Positions 1 through 7,460 of a DNA stretch of 16,265 bases are shown here, piece after piece. This stretch comes from an uncultured bacterium. Lineage in GTDB: Bacteria; Bacteroidota; Bacteroidia; Chitinophagales; Chitinophagaceae. The notes beneath the pieces were generated by a model. That model was not told the DNA's origin. It searched no databases and saw nothing but the letters and a program-made list of their open reading frames with translations. Within the stretch, counting starts at the first letter, position 1. Every line of letters starts with the position of its first letter. The stretch spans positions 1-16,265 of the forward strand of contig CAJBPC010000295.1 of NCBI GenBank assembly GCA_903957405.1, read 5' to 3'. Both the position numbers and the translations under genes were made by a program.

Positions 1-129
1 GGGTTAGTGCCCGTAATCGGTATTCCGCTGCCATTCATGAGTTATGGTGGAACAGCTCTAGTGACTTTCACGATCTTGCTTTTCATTTTGATACGACTTG
101 ATGCTGACCGGCAAATGATATTGCGGTAA
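1..129 (+). CDS. rodA: RodA/FtsW family cell-shape protein, C-terminal fragment
   Basis: This is the last 42 codons of a SEDS-family membrane protein, whose 5' part lies outside the window. RodA polymerises peptidoglycan glycan strands from lipid II in the inner membrane, working with PBP2 in the elongation complex. The fragment carries the family signature (IPLPFMSYGG, residues 8-17 of the fragment), followed by a final hydrophobic helix (ALVTFTILLFILI) and a short charged cytoplasmic tail ending in TAA. The tail RLDADR resembles RodA rather than FtsW of Bacteroidota. That assignment rests on my memory of the family, so FtsW remains possible. Confidence 0.82.
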   Translation, partial: GLVPVIGIPLPFMSYGGTALVTFTILLFILIRLDADRQMILR

Positions 130-255
130 GCCGGGTCATATCCGTTTGGCTGATGATTCCTGTATTCGTATTTGGATCATTTTAATGCATTTGGCGTATA
201 GACTACTCTTCTAAAGATTCATTTTATTCTTATCGGTCGCTGATTGCATGACCCT

Positions 256-263
256 TATTTTTG
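256..263 (+). promoter_or_regulatory. Candidate -7 box for the MBL-fold gene
   Basis: TATTTTTG matches the Bacteroidota -7 consensus TAnnTTTG exactly and lies 28 nt before the ATG at 292. No TTG is seen at the expected -33 distance. A second, poorer match (TTAATTTG, 275-282) lies closer to the start. The rest of 130-291 is AT-rich and shows no gene. Confidence 0.3.
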
Positions 264-291
264 AACAGATCAAATTAATTTGTTTTATAAT

Positions 292-1032
292 ATGAATATT
301 TATCCCCTGTCTGAAGGTTCATTCACCATCGATCAAACGAAGAAATTTGTTCCATTCGATACCGTTGCAGACAATTTGGCGGAGCGTTCCAAGGGTAGCT
401 TGTTGGTGGAGATCCAGCCTTTTGTGGTGGTCACTAAAGATGAAATCATACTGTTGGATACCGGGTTGGGTTATACGGAACCTGATGGCATCCTTCAGAT
501 CCATCACAACATGGCAAGGGTGGGGATCGATCCTCTTGAAGTGAGCAAAGTATTGCTGACACATTTGCATAAGGACCATGCTGGCGGCATCGCAATTGAA
601 AGGCCCATGCTTGGAGAAAGGCATCTATCCTTTCCCAATGCGGTTTATTACGTACAGCGGATGGAGCTGGAATATGCATTCAGGACGGGAACATCTTCCT
701 ATGTTCCTGAAGAATTAGAAATACTTGCCAGCAGTGATAAGCTCGTTCTGCTGGACGGAGATGGACAGATCAGTGACGGAATCATCTACGAATTGAGTGG
801 AGGGCATTGTCCATACCATCAGGTTTTTTGGATTCGGGAAGGTGGCAGTACCGTATTTTTCGGAGGTGATGAGACGCCTCAACTTCAGCAGATGAAGACG
901 CGATTTATGGCAAAGTACGATCATGACGGCCGGAAGGCCATGGAACTTAGAAAAAAGTGGTGGCAGGAAGGGAAGGATTGGAATTTTCTCTTCTATCACG
1001 ATATCAAGATACCAACTGCCGTACCGGAGTAG
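292..1032 (+). CDS. Metallo-beta-lactamase-fold hydrolase
   Basis: A 246-residue soluble protein of the metallo-beta-lactamase superfamily. The metal-binding motif THLHKDHAGG (residues 90-99) gives H91, H93, D95 and H96. Further likely ligands are H172 in GGHCPYH, D193 in GGDE and H236 in FYHD, so the two-metal hydrolase site appears complete. Such proteins cleave esters, lactones, thioesters or phosphodiesters, and the substrate here cannot be told. There is no signal peptide, so it is probably cytoplasmic. ATG 292 is preferred over an in-frame TTG at 280 because no ribosome-binding site favours the longer form. It follows rodA on the same strand after 162 nt and faces the ECF cluster tail-to-tail. 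Lactonase-like (AHL-type) activity is possible but not supported beyond the fold. Confidence 0.85.
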   Translation: MNIYPLSEGSFTIDQTKKFVPFDTVADNLAERSKGSLLVEIQPFVVVTKDEIILLDTGLGYTEPDGILQIHHNMARVGIDPLEVSKVLLTHLHKDHAGGIAIERPMLGERHLSFPNAVYYVQRMELEYAFRTGTSSYVPEELEILASSDKLVLLDGDGQISDGIIYELSGGHCPYHQVFWIREGGSTVFFGGDETPQLQQMKTRFMAKYDHDGRKAMELRKKWWQEGKDWNFLFYHDIKIPTAVPE

Positions 1033-1080
1033 TTTGTTTTTATGATCATCGAGGTCCGAAACAGATGTTGATATTCGAGC

Positions 1081-1112
1081 AAAAAAAAGGCTAGCCCTAG
1101 AAAGAGCCAGCC
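1081..1112 (-). terminator. Rho-independent terminator of the ECF sigma cluster
   Basis: Read on the minus strand, GGCTGGCTC pairs with GGGCTAGCC over 9 bp (two G-U pairs) around a 6-nt loop and is followed at once by eight T. It lies 133 nt beyond the stop of the Spy-like gene. The 213-bp gap 1033-1245 is otherwise AT-rich, with a small inverted repeat at 1201-1219 and no convincing gene. Confidence 0.8.
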
Positions 1113-1245
1113 GTTGCTAACCTATGAAAAACACCGAGATAAAATTAGAAAAAAAACGTTTACGATACTACGAATTCCCTATTTCTTTTTTTAATTAGCA
1201 TAAATATTGAGAATATTTAAAAAAAGCGTTATATCGAATCCGCTT

Positions 1246-1704
1246 TTATTTTCTTTGTTCTTGCATCTCTTTCCTCTTTTTTTCTATCATTTTTTTCATC
1301 ATGGGAGATTGATTCTCCCTCACTCTATTTTTCATCTGGGCTGCATTTTTAAGCATCCGACGGAATTCTTCTTCAGATGAGTACACTTTCATTCCCCTTT
1401 CCTGTCCCAGCGTCTTATTGAACTCTGTTCGATATTTTTTACGGATATCAAGCATTTTCTGTTGTTTGTCCAGGGGGTCGGTGATAGACGTGTTGCCGTT
1501 CACCGCACTCACTTCGCTGCGGTACTTGTTAAATACGGGCCAGAATTTCTGAGCATCTTCCGGCGAAAGGTCCAGGTGTTTTGTCAGATACGCGACTTCG
1601 AGGGATTCTATCCTTTCACGATCGGGGTGCATGCCTTTTCGCGGTGGCTGCGCCATGCTGAAAAATGGAATCAAAAGCAAAAGTAGCATCAGGGATTGTT
1701 TCAT
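1246..1704 (-). CDS. Spy/CpxP-like secreted protein ('sensor of ECF-type sigma factor' type)
   Basis: A 152-residue protein with a clear signal peptide (residues 1-18, cleavage near SMA|Q), so it acts outside the inner membrane. The mature part is very charged and helical. The core from about residue 30 to 65 (ERIESLEVAYLTKHLDLSPEDAQ, then KFWPVFNKYRSEV) is the pattern found in Bacteroidota proteins annotated as sensors of ECF sigma factors, distantly like the LTxxQ repeats of Spy/CpxP. The C-terminus is Lys/Arg/Met-rich. It is the last gene of a three-gene minus-strand cluster, 41 nt after the putative anti-sigma gene. I infer a role in sensing envelope stress or in feedback on the sigma factor. 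No ligand can be named. Confidence 0.75.
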   Translation of the reverse strand: MKQSLMLLLLLIPFFSMAQPPRKGMHPDRERIESLEVAYLTKHLDLSPEDAQKFWPVFNKYRSEVSAVNGNTSITDPLDKQQKMLDIRKKYRTEFNKTLGQERGMKVYSSEEEFRRMLKNAAQMKNRVRENQSPMMKKMIEKKRKEMQEQRK

Positions 1705-1745
1705 ACTTGTTTTATTTAATGGTTTGAAAAGCCGTCATATGTCTC

Positions 1746-2417
1746 TTAGTCTATCTCTACCGATTGTTCTAGCATATACTCCAGTAGGGCAGCTTCATCG
1801 ACTTCTGCAAGGAGGTTATGCATATTTCCTTCGGTGATATCGAGTAAGTCATCCATGGACTCTTGATTAGGCAGCTCCGTGATTGGGGCAGGAAAGAGTT
1901 CCAATATTTCTGTTTCCTTCAGGTATTGGTCGATCTGCTCAGGGCTCAGTATCATCGTGTCGGAAGGCAGGGATAATTGGGATGCGACCTGTTTGGGTAT
2001 ATCTTGAGACTTTCTGACCAGCAGAAGCGTGGTTACGGAAAATAGCACGATGATGCCTGCTGCAGCAGCTACTTCACTCCAACGCCATTTGGATGGCCCC
2101 GGCAGTGATCTGATTGGATAACCGTTACCATCGTCATCCCTTGCAGATCCTGAATCCTTTAGCACTTCTTCAGCTGAGGCGACGGGTTTCATTATTTCTG
2201 TTGGTAAGCGTTCTAACGGGGTTTCGATGGATAGTTTTGTGATCTCCTCTTCGGTATATGGGTTAGGCATTGCTGCTATGCGACTTGCGATGCATTCGGA
2301 CGATGTTGCGAAGTACCCTGCTGGAACTATAAAAGGCATTTGGTTTTCGATGCCTACAAGTGTACTGCCCAAATCTTCCAATTCCATTTGTGCTGCTGTC
2401 TTATATTTCATAGCCAT
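1746..2417 (-). CDS. Single-pass membrane protein, putative anti-sigma factor
   Basis: A 223-residue protein with one transmembrane segment at about residues 114-134 (EVAAAAGIIVLFSVTTLLLV). The predicted cytoplasmic N-terminal part contains MPFIVPAGYFATSS (27-40), a PF.VP.GYF pattern common in Bacteroidota proteins placed beside ECF sigma factors. The C-terminal part is acidic and predicted periplasmic. No zinc-binding HxxxCxxC anti-sigma motif is present, so it is not a classical ZAS-domain protein. It starts 27 nt after the sigma gene's stop. Two ATGs are possible (2417 and 2411). The anti-sigma role is inferred from topology and gene order. Confidence 0.65.
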   Translation of the reverse strand: MAMKYKTAAQMELEDLGSTLVGIENQMPFIVPAGYFATSSECIASRIAAMPNPYTEEEITKLSIETPLERLPTEIMKPVASAEEVLKDSGSARDDDGNGYPIRSLPGPSKWRWSEVAAAAGIIVLFSVTTLLLVRKSQDIPKQVASQLSLPSDTMILSPEQIDQYLKETEILELFPAPITELPNQESMDDLLDITEGNMHNLLAEVDEAALLEYMLEQSVEID

Positions 2418-2444
2418 GGTATGACATTGATTATCATGTGTGGT

Positions 2445-3005
2445 TTAATGGTTGAGGATGAAATCCTCTATCTTTTTGACAGCGTGGTGGTAGTTTGCTT
2501 TGAGTGCCCCAACGGAAGTCCCGAGGATTTTGCTTATATCCTGGTATGGCATTTCATCGTAATATCTGAGCGTAAAAACGATTTTTTGTTTCTCAGGGAG
2601 TTTTTGTATGGCGGCCTGTATTTTCCATTCCAATTTATTTGCATCAAAACCTGTTTCTGAACCGAGTTTATCTGAAAGCCATTCATAAACATCATCCATC
2701 GGTATGGTTGCGTTTTTCCTCTGTTGTTCGAGTAGGCTGAGGCTTTCGTTGGTCGCAATCCTATAGAGCCAAGTATACAGTTTTGCATCTTTTCTGAAAT
2801 GTGCAAGTCCGTTCCAGGTTTTCAGCCAAGTATTCTGCAGGACGTCGTTAGCATCTTCGTGGTGTATGACAATGCGTCGGATGTGCCAGTATAGTTTTTC
2901 ATTGTATTTTTCTATGATGGCGGTGAAAGCCTTTTCTGTTTTTGAAGGCTGCATGAACAGGCGCAGCAATTCCTCATCATCTGTTTGCATTGCAATCGGC
3001 GTCAT
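2445..3005 (-). CDS. ECF-family RNA polymerase sigma factor
   Basis: A 186-residue alternative sigma factor of the extracytoplasmic-function group. It redirects RNA polymerase to a small set of promoters when released from its anti-sigma partner. Region 2 spans about residues 25-95, with DANDVLQNTWLKTW (51-64) and TWLYRIATN (78-86). Region 4 spans about 128-180, with the LPEKQKIVFTLRYYDEMPY segment followed by the helix-turn-helix DISKILGTSVGALKANYHHAVKKI. The length is normal for the family. ATG 3005 is given, but an in-frame ATG at 2990 (MQTDDEELL) is equally plausible. It heads the cluster with the membrane protein and the Spy-like protein. Its 5' flank holds the transketolase terminator, so its promoter is unclear. 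Confidence 0.92.
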   Translation of the reverse strand: MTPIAMQTDDEELLRLFMQPSKTEKAFTAIIEKYNEKLYWHIRRIVIHHEDANDVLQNTWLKTWNGLAHFRKDAKLYTWLYRIATNESLSLLEQQRKNATIPMDDVYEWLSDKLGSETGFDANKLEWKIQAAIQKLPEKQKIVFTLRYYDEMPYQDISKILGTSVGALKANYHHAVKKIEDFILNH

Positions 3006-3019
3006 TCACGTGACTTTTT

Positions 3020-3051
3020 AAAAAACAAAAACCAGTCATATGACTGGTTTT
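3020..3051 (-). terminator. Rho-independent terminator after the transketolase gene
   Basis: A perfect palindrome at 3028-3051 (arms AAAACCAGTCAT and ATGACTGGTTTT) lies 31 nt beyond the transketolase stop. On the minus strand it is followed by a T-rich tract (TTTTTGTTTTTT). Only about 15 nt separate the end of the T-tract from the sigma-factor ATG. As a perfect two-fold palindrome it could also be a protein-binding site. Confidence 0.72.
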
Positions 3052-3081
3052 GATAGATAAGGTTTAACGGATGAGGTGGGG

Positions 3082-4041
3082 TCAATGGTTTTTTCTCCCA
3101 ATTGCCTTCATCGCGGCTGCGCAAATGTGTTCAGCATCGAGGCCGTATTTCTTAAGGAGTTCTGTTGGTTTTCCACTTTCCCCGAATGTATCATTGGTTC
3201 CGATGACTTCAATGGGTACGGGTTCATTTCTAGCGGCAAGTTGTGCGATGCTGTCGCCAAGTCCGCCAATAACGCTATGTTCTTCAGCTGTCACGGCACA
3301 GCCTGTCTTTCTGATGGATGCCAGCACAGCAGCTTCATCCAATGGTTTGATGGTATGAATGTTGACGACTTCCACGGAAATGCCTTTTTCTTCAAGCATT
3401 CTTGCAGCCTCGATTGCAATCCATACCATATGTCCGCATGCGAAAATGCTGACATCTGTTCCTTCTGATAGGAACTGCGCTTTTCCGATGATGAAAGGTT
3501 CCTCTTTCGTGAAGATGGGCCATACGGGTCTGCCAAATCTGAGATAGACGGGTCCCTTGTGTGCTGCTATGGCGATGGTGGCTGCTTTAGTCTGGTTGTA
3601 GTCGCACGGAACGATCACCGTCATTCCCGGGAGCATCTTCATGAGTCCTATGTCTTCTAAGATCTGGTGTGTCGCACCATCCTCGCCAAGGGTTAGTCCG
3701 GCATGTGAGGCACAGATCTTCACATTTTTTTCGGAATATGCGACGGACTGTCTGATTTGATCATAGACCCTTCCGGTGGAGAAGTTTGCAAAGGTCGTGG
3801 TGAAAGGGATTTTCCCACCGATGGTGAGTCCGGCTGCGACGCCCATCATGTTGGCTTCAGCGATACCGCACTGAATGAATCTCTCCGGAAAATCTCGAAT
3901 GAAAGCGTTCAGCTTCAGGGAGCCAGCCAGGTCTGCGGTGAGGGCGACGACGTTGGGGTTAGTTTTCCCGAGTTCGTGAATGCCGTCACCAAATCCACTT
4001 CGTGTATCTTTCTGTCCGGTAGGTTGAATATCCTTCAGCAT
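3082..4041 (-). CDS. Transketolase, C-terminal (pyrimidine-binding) subunit
   Basis: A 319-residue protein matching the C-terminal half of a split transketolase: the thiamine-diphosphate pyrimidine-binding domain followed by the transketolase C-terminal domain. Transketolase moves two-carbon units between sugar phosphates in the pentose phosphate pathway. TADL (35-38), CGIAEANMMG with the catalytic glutamate E62, and ASHAGLTLGEDGATHQ (111-126) mark the Pyr domain. The last ~120 residues, including TAEEHSVIGGLG, are the C-terminal domain. ATG 4041 is chosen over an in-frame TTG at 4065 because that TTG lies inside a promoter-like TTACTTTG. The N-terminal (pyrophosphate-binding) half is normally encoded just upstream, but here galE occupies that position, so the partner must lie elsewhere. 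DXP synthase or pyruvate dehydrogenase beta is less likely given the size and motifs. Confidence 0.88.
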   Translation of the reverse strand: MLKDIQPTGQKDTRSGFGDGIHELGKTNPNVVALTADLAGSLKLNAFIRDFPERFIQCGIAEANMMGVAAGLTIGGKIPFTTTFANFSTGRVYDQIRQSVAYSEKNVKICASHAGLTLGEDGATHQILEDIGLMKMLPGMTVIVPCDYNQTKAATIAIAAHKGPVYLRFGRPVWPIFTKEEPFIIGKAQFLSEGTDVSIFACGHMVWIAIEAARMLEEKGISVEVVNIHTIKPLDEAAVLASIRKTGCAVTAEEHSVIGGLGDSIAQLAARNEPVPIEVIGTNDTFGESGKPTELLKKYGLDAEHICAAAMKAIGRKNH

Positions 4042-4062
4042 TTTCTGGTCTATTGAATGCCG

Positions 4063-4070
4063 CAAAGTAA
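4063..4070 (-). promoter_or_regulatory. Candidate -7 box for the transketolase gene
   Basis: TTACTTTG on the minus strand matches TAnnTTTG at 7 of 8 positions and ends 21 nt before the chosen ATG at 4041. No TTG lies at the -33 distance. It supports a transcription unit separate from galE. Confidence 0.3.
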
Positions 4071-4135
4071 AGTCAATAGGTGGGTATTTGAGACATCAGC
4101 CAGTTTTATTTTTCAATACGGGGTATGTGTTTGGG

Positions 4136-5191
4136 TTAGTTGAACTTGAAATTCCTCAAAGGGAATTTTTTGGTTTCGTCTTGCAGTTCTATTTCCCATT
4201 TCCAGGCAGTTTCCATAATGTCTTCCAGGGTGAATTTGGGCACCCATCCGAGTTCATTTTCAGCTTTATCCTTGTTTGCATAGATGGCGATGACATCGCC
4301 AGGTCTGCGGGGGCCGAGGATATAGTTCAGCTTGAGGTGGTTCACTTTTTCGAAGGCGCGAATGGCTTCGAGCACAGTGATGCCATTGCCTGTTCCCAGG
4401 TTAAAGACTTCACATTTCGATTTATTTTTCTTGTCTAACAGATACTGTACGGCGAGTGTATGTGCATGTGCCAGATCACAGACATGAATGAAGTCGCGTA
4501 TGCAGGATCCGTCCCTTGTGGGATAGTCGTTTCCGAAGACCGTGAAAGGCGGGATCTTACCGATTGCAGCTTGGGTAATGACCGGAGTGAGGTTCAGGGG
4601 CTTGTCAATGGGCAGTTCCCCGATGAGTGCGGAAGGGTGTGCACCGGCCGGGTTGAAATATCGGAGCAGGATGCATTGTGTCGGGTTGACCCTGGCGAAT
4701 TCCCGGATGATGGTTTCCCCCATTTGTTTCGTCGACCCGTAGGGTGATTCCGCAGGTTTTTCCGGTGTTTCTTCTGTGACCGGGATATGGTCTGGATTTC
4801 CGTAAACGGTGCAGGAGGAGGAGAAGACAAAATAGGGGATTTTATATTCCTCTACGCAGCGCAGCAAGTTTATGAGAGAAGTCAGGTTGTTATGGTAGTA
4901 CATCAGTGGATTGGTCACCGATTCACCCACGGCTTTGTAGGCGGCGAAATGAATGACCCCAACGATATCATCATTTTCCGCGAATATGGCGTGTGTGTCA
5001 TCGAAGTCGCATAGATCGACTTTATAGTTCTTGATTTTTCTTGCCGTGATTTTCTCCACGCCATCGAGCAGACGATCATTGGAGCGGGAGTTGTTATCGA
5101 CAGAAATGACTTCGAATCCGTGACCTACCAGGTCGAGTAATGTGTGGCTTCCAATGTATCCGCTGCCACCCGTGACAAGTATTTTTCTCAT
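4136..5191 (-). CDS. galE: UDP-glucose 4-epimerase
   Basis: A 351-residue short-chain dehydrogenase-type epimerase that interconverts UDP-glucose and UDP-galactose in the cytoplasm, feeding galactose metabolism and polysaccharide precursors. The NAD-binding GGSGYIG lies at residues 8-14 and VDNNSRSN follows beta-strand 2. The catalytic residues are seen in FSSSCTVYG (S124-S126 region) and in YGSTK (Y151, K155). RYFNPAGAHPS and the C-terminal RRPGDV are typical of GalE. The length is normal. It lies 76 nt downstream of rmlA on the same strand, so the two may be cotranscribed as a nucleotide-sugar pair. A CAATTTTG box at 5222-5229 (minus; 7 of 8 to consensus) could give it its own promoter. UDP-GlcNAc/GalNAc activity cannot be excluded. 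Confidence 0.93.
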   Translation of the reverse strand: MRKILVTGGSGYIGSHTLLDLVGHGFEVISVDNNSRSNDRLLDGVEKITARKIKNYKVDLCDFDDTHAIFAENDDIVGVIHFAAYKAVGESVTNPLMYYHNNLTSLINLLRCVEEYKIPYFVFSSSCTVYGNPDHIPVTEETPEKPAESPYGSTKQMGETIIREFARVNPTQCILLRYFNPAGAHPSALIGELPIDKPLNLTPVITQAAIGKIPPFTVFGNDYPTRDGSCIRDFIHVCDLAHAHTLAVQYLLDKKNKSKCEVFNLGTGNGITVLEAIRAFEKVNHLKLNYILGPRRPGDVIAIYANKDKAENELGWVPKFTLEDIMETAWKWEIELQDETKKFPLRNFKFN

Positions 5192-5267
5192 AGATAAATG
5201 CTCATGCGTATTTCAATCCTGCAAAATTGGCGTTTTTCACGGATGATCAGTGTATAATTTTCTATGT

Positions 5268-6128
5268 TCAGGAAACGATATCGGCGAGGTAAATGCCATA
5301 TCCGCTTTTCATCAGTGGTTCTGCCAGTTTGAGCAGTTGCGATTTGTCTATGAAACCTTTCCTCCATGCGATTTCTTCGATGCAAGCGATTTTTATCCCC
5401 TGTCTTTGTTCTATCACCTGGATGAATAAAGAAGCCTGCATGAGGGAGTCGAAGGTGCCGGTGTCTAGCCAGGCTGTTCCCCTTTCGAGTATGGATACTT
5501 TGAGTTTTCCGCGTCGAAGATATTCTTTGTTCACGTCTGTGATCTCGTATTCGCCGCGGGGAGAAGGCTTCAGGTTTGTGGCGATGTCGACCACATTGTT
5601 GTCATAGAAATAAAGCCCTGGTACGGCATATCGGCTTTTGGGTTCGGTGGGTTTTTCTTCTATGGATATCGCCATGTTTTGGTCATCGAATTCGACCACT
5701 CCGTATCTTTCGGGGTCACTCACCTGATAGGCGTAAACGATACCTCCATCTGGCTGGTTGTTTTTCTCCAGCATCTTTCCGAGTCCGGCACCGTAGAATA
5801 TGTTGTCACCGAGCACAAGGGCCACGGCATCGTCTCCGATGAAATCCTTTCCGATGACGAAGGCCTGTGCCAGTCCGTTCGGTTCAGGTTGTGCTGCATA
5901 GCGGATATCCAAACCCAGATGTCTGCCGTCACCGAATAGTTTCTTGAATTGCGGGAGGTCGTGTGGGGTGGATATGATCAGGATTTCGCGGATCCCTGCG
6001 AACATCAGGGTGGATAGCGGGTAGTAGATCATCGGTTTGTCATATACCGGCATGATCTGTTTGCTGATTGCGTAAGTGATGGGATAGAGCCTTGTACCCG
6101 ATCCGCCGGCCAGAATGATTCCTTTCAT
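5268..6128 (-). CDS. rmlA: Glucose-1-phosphate thymidylyltransferase
   Basis: A 286-residue nucleotidyltransferase that makes dTDP-glucose from glucose-1-phosphate and dTTP, the first step towards dTDP-L-rhamnose and related deoxysugars. The nucleotide-binding loop GGSGTRLYP (8-16), the basic SKQIMPVYDKP segment (22-32), GLAQAF (85-90), the metal-binding VLGDNIFYG (D108) and GTAWLDTGT (D222) are all present. RGEYEITDVN (191-200) is typical. The length agrees with RmlA. The usual rmlBCD partners are absent from this window, and galE follows instead. The next gene upstream on the strand (the PiT permease) ends about 100 nt away, and a promoter-like pair lies in that gap. Confidence 0.94.
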   Translation of the reverse strand: MKGIILAGGSGTRLYPITYAISKQIMPVYDKPMIYYPLSTLMFAGIREILIISTPHDLPQFKKLFGDGRHLGLDIRYAAQPEPNGLAQAFVIGKDFIGDDAVALVLGDNIFYGAGLGKMLEKNNQPDGGIVYAYQVSDPERYGVVEFDDQNMAISIEEKPTEPKSRYAVPGLYFYDNNVVDIATNLKPSPRGEYEITDVNKEYLRRGKLKVSILERGTAWLDTGTFDSLMQASLFIQVIEQRQGIKIACIEEIAWRKGFIDKSQLLKLAEPLMKSGYGIYLADIVS

Positions 6129-6163
6129 AGTATTAGATCATTGGAAGGTGTGTAACTACTTGG

Positions 6164-6194
6164 CAAATATGATGCTTTATTGTCTATCATACAA
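6164..6194 (-). promoter_or_regulatory. Candidate promoter of the rmlA-galE unit
   Basis: On the minus strand, TTG (6194-6192) is followed after exactly 20 nt by CATATTTG (6171-6164), a 7-of-8 match to TAnnTTTG. This is the standard -33/-7 arrangement of Bacteroidota housekeeping promoters. The -7 box ends 35 nt before the rmlA ATG. Confidence 0.45.
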
Positions 6195-6230
6195 CCATTC
6201 GAAAGGAAAATGACGCTAGGGGATTGGGCT

Positions 6231-7445
6231 TTACATGAACAGTTTGACGATATGATACACGAGTATGGCCACAAAAGCGCTGACGGGGATCGTGAGGATC
6301 CATGCCCAGAGGAGATTGATGGTGACTCCCCAGCGGACGGCTGACAAACGTTTGGTCGCACCTACACCGATGATTGACCCGGTGATGGTATGGGTTGTGC
6401 TGACGGGGATCTTTAGGGCTTCTGTCACAAAAAGGGTGATTGCACCGGCGGTTTCCGCGGCCACTCCTTCGAAAGGTGTGACCTTGGTTATCCTGGTCCC
6501 CATCGTCTTGATGATCTTCCATCCACCGCTCATGGTTCCCAGGCTGATGGCGGCATAGCATGCGAGCGGCACCCACATGGGCATTTGGTCAAATGTGTCG
6601 ATGGATCCGCTGGCGATCAGTGCTGCCGTGATGATGCCCATTACTTTTTGAGCGTCATTTCCGCCGTGACCGATGCTGAAGGCGGCCGAGGAAACAAGCT
6701 GAAGCCTCTTGAACCAGATGTTTGCGCGTGTGGCATTCAGGGTATTCAGATACACTGTGAAAACAGCCAATACGGTTATTATTGTTGAGAGAAGGATCCA
6801 TTTGAAATTCTTGGAGAAAAATATCAGTCGGGTGAGGTATGATTCATAATGCGTGCCCTCAGCCAATACTTTATCGTCGAATTCCATGTTCAGGTAGAGG
6901 AAGAGTGCGACACCCATAAGGACTGCCAGGGCAAGGATTTTCGGGATGATCCCTTTCCGGAATGAATGTATGAACCAGAGGGAGATGATGAAAGCCATGA
7001 GCATGCCCACCAGGGGTGCGATGAAAATGAAAAGCACTGTCTTCAGGATCGGGTCCGAATTGATGGCTGCGAACCCTGCATGGGCGACACCAGCCCCAGC
7101 AAAGCCACCGATGAGGGTATGGGAGGAGGAGGAAGGTATACCGTACCACCAAGTCAGCAGGTTCCAGAAAATCGCGGCCACCAGTCCCGAGAATACGATG
7201 ATCATTCCCGGTTGCCCTGTCAGGACATCCTCTTTCACGGTTTTAGCGATGGTATTCGCCACTCCGTGGTCTTTGAAGATAAAAAATGCGGCGAAGTTGA
7301 AAACCGCGGCCCAGATCACCGCCTGGAAAGGCGTTAAAACTTTTGTGGATACGACCGTTGCGATGGAGTTTGCCGCATCGTGGAATCCATTTATGTAATC
7401 GAAGATAAGCGCCAACGCAATGATGGTGATTAGAAAGCTGCTCAT
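6231..7445 (-). CDS. pit: PiT-family inorganic phosphate transporter
   Basis: A 404-residue polytopic inner-membrane permease that takes up phosphate (usually as a metal-phosphate complex) with cations. Both halves of the inverted-repeat PiT fold are visible: GFHDAANS (20-27) with GIPSSSSHTLIGG (102-114) in the first half, and GHGGNDAQKVMG (259-270) with IPVSTTHTITGS (346-357) in the second. About ten hydrophobic segments surround a polar central loop (about 187-205). The gene begins 15 nt after the DUF47 gene, the classic DUF47-pit operon, so the DUF47 protein probably modulates this permease. The energising ion (proton or sodium) cannot be told. Confidence 0.95.
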   Translation of the reverse strand: MSSFLITIIALALIFDYINGFHDAANSIATVVSTKVLTPFQAVIWAAVFNFAAFFIFKDHGVANTIAKTVKEDVLTGQPGMIIVFSGLVAAIFWNLLTWWYGIPSSSSHTLIGGFAGAGVAHAGFAAINSDPILKTVLFIFIAPLVGMLMAFIISLWFIHSFRKGIIPKILALAVLMGVALFLYLNMEFDDKVLAEGTHYESYLTRLIFFSKNFKWILLSTIITVLAVFTVYLNTLNATRANIWFKRLQLVSSAAFSIGHGGNDAQKVMGIITAALIASGSIDTFDQMPMWVPLACYAAISLGTMSGGWKIIKTMGTRITKVTPFEGVAAETAGAITLFVTEALKIPVSTTHTITGSIIGVGATKRLSAVRWGVTINLLWAWILTIPVSAFVAILVYHIVKLFM

Positions 7446-7460
7446 ATGCTGCGGGGCGGG

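Noticed and set aside
1124..1198. 24-codon plus-strand open frame (MKNTEIKLEKKRL...)
   Set aside because: It has no ribosome-binding site or family resemblance and lies beside a terminator reading the other way. Composition alone explains it.
4041..4065. Longer transketolase start at TTG 4065
   Set aside because: The TTG overlaps a TTACTTTG promoter-like box, and the extra eight residues add nothing typical of the family.
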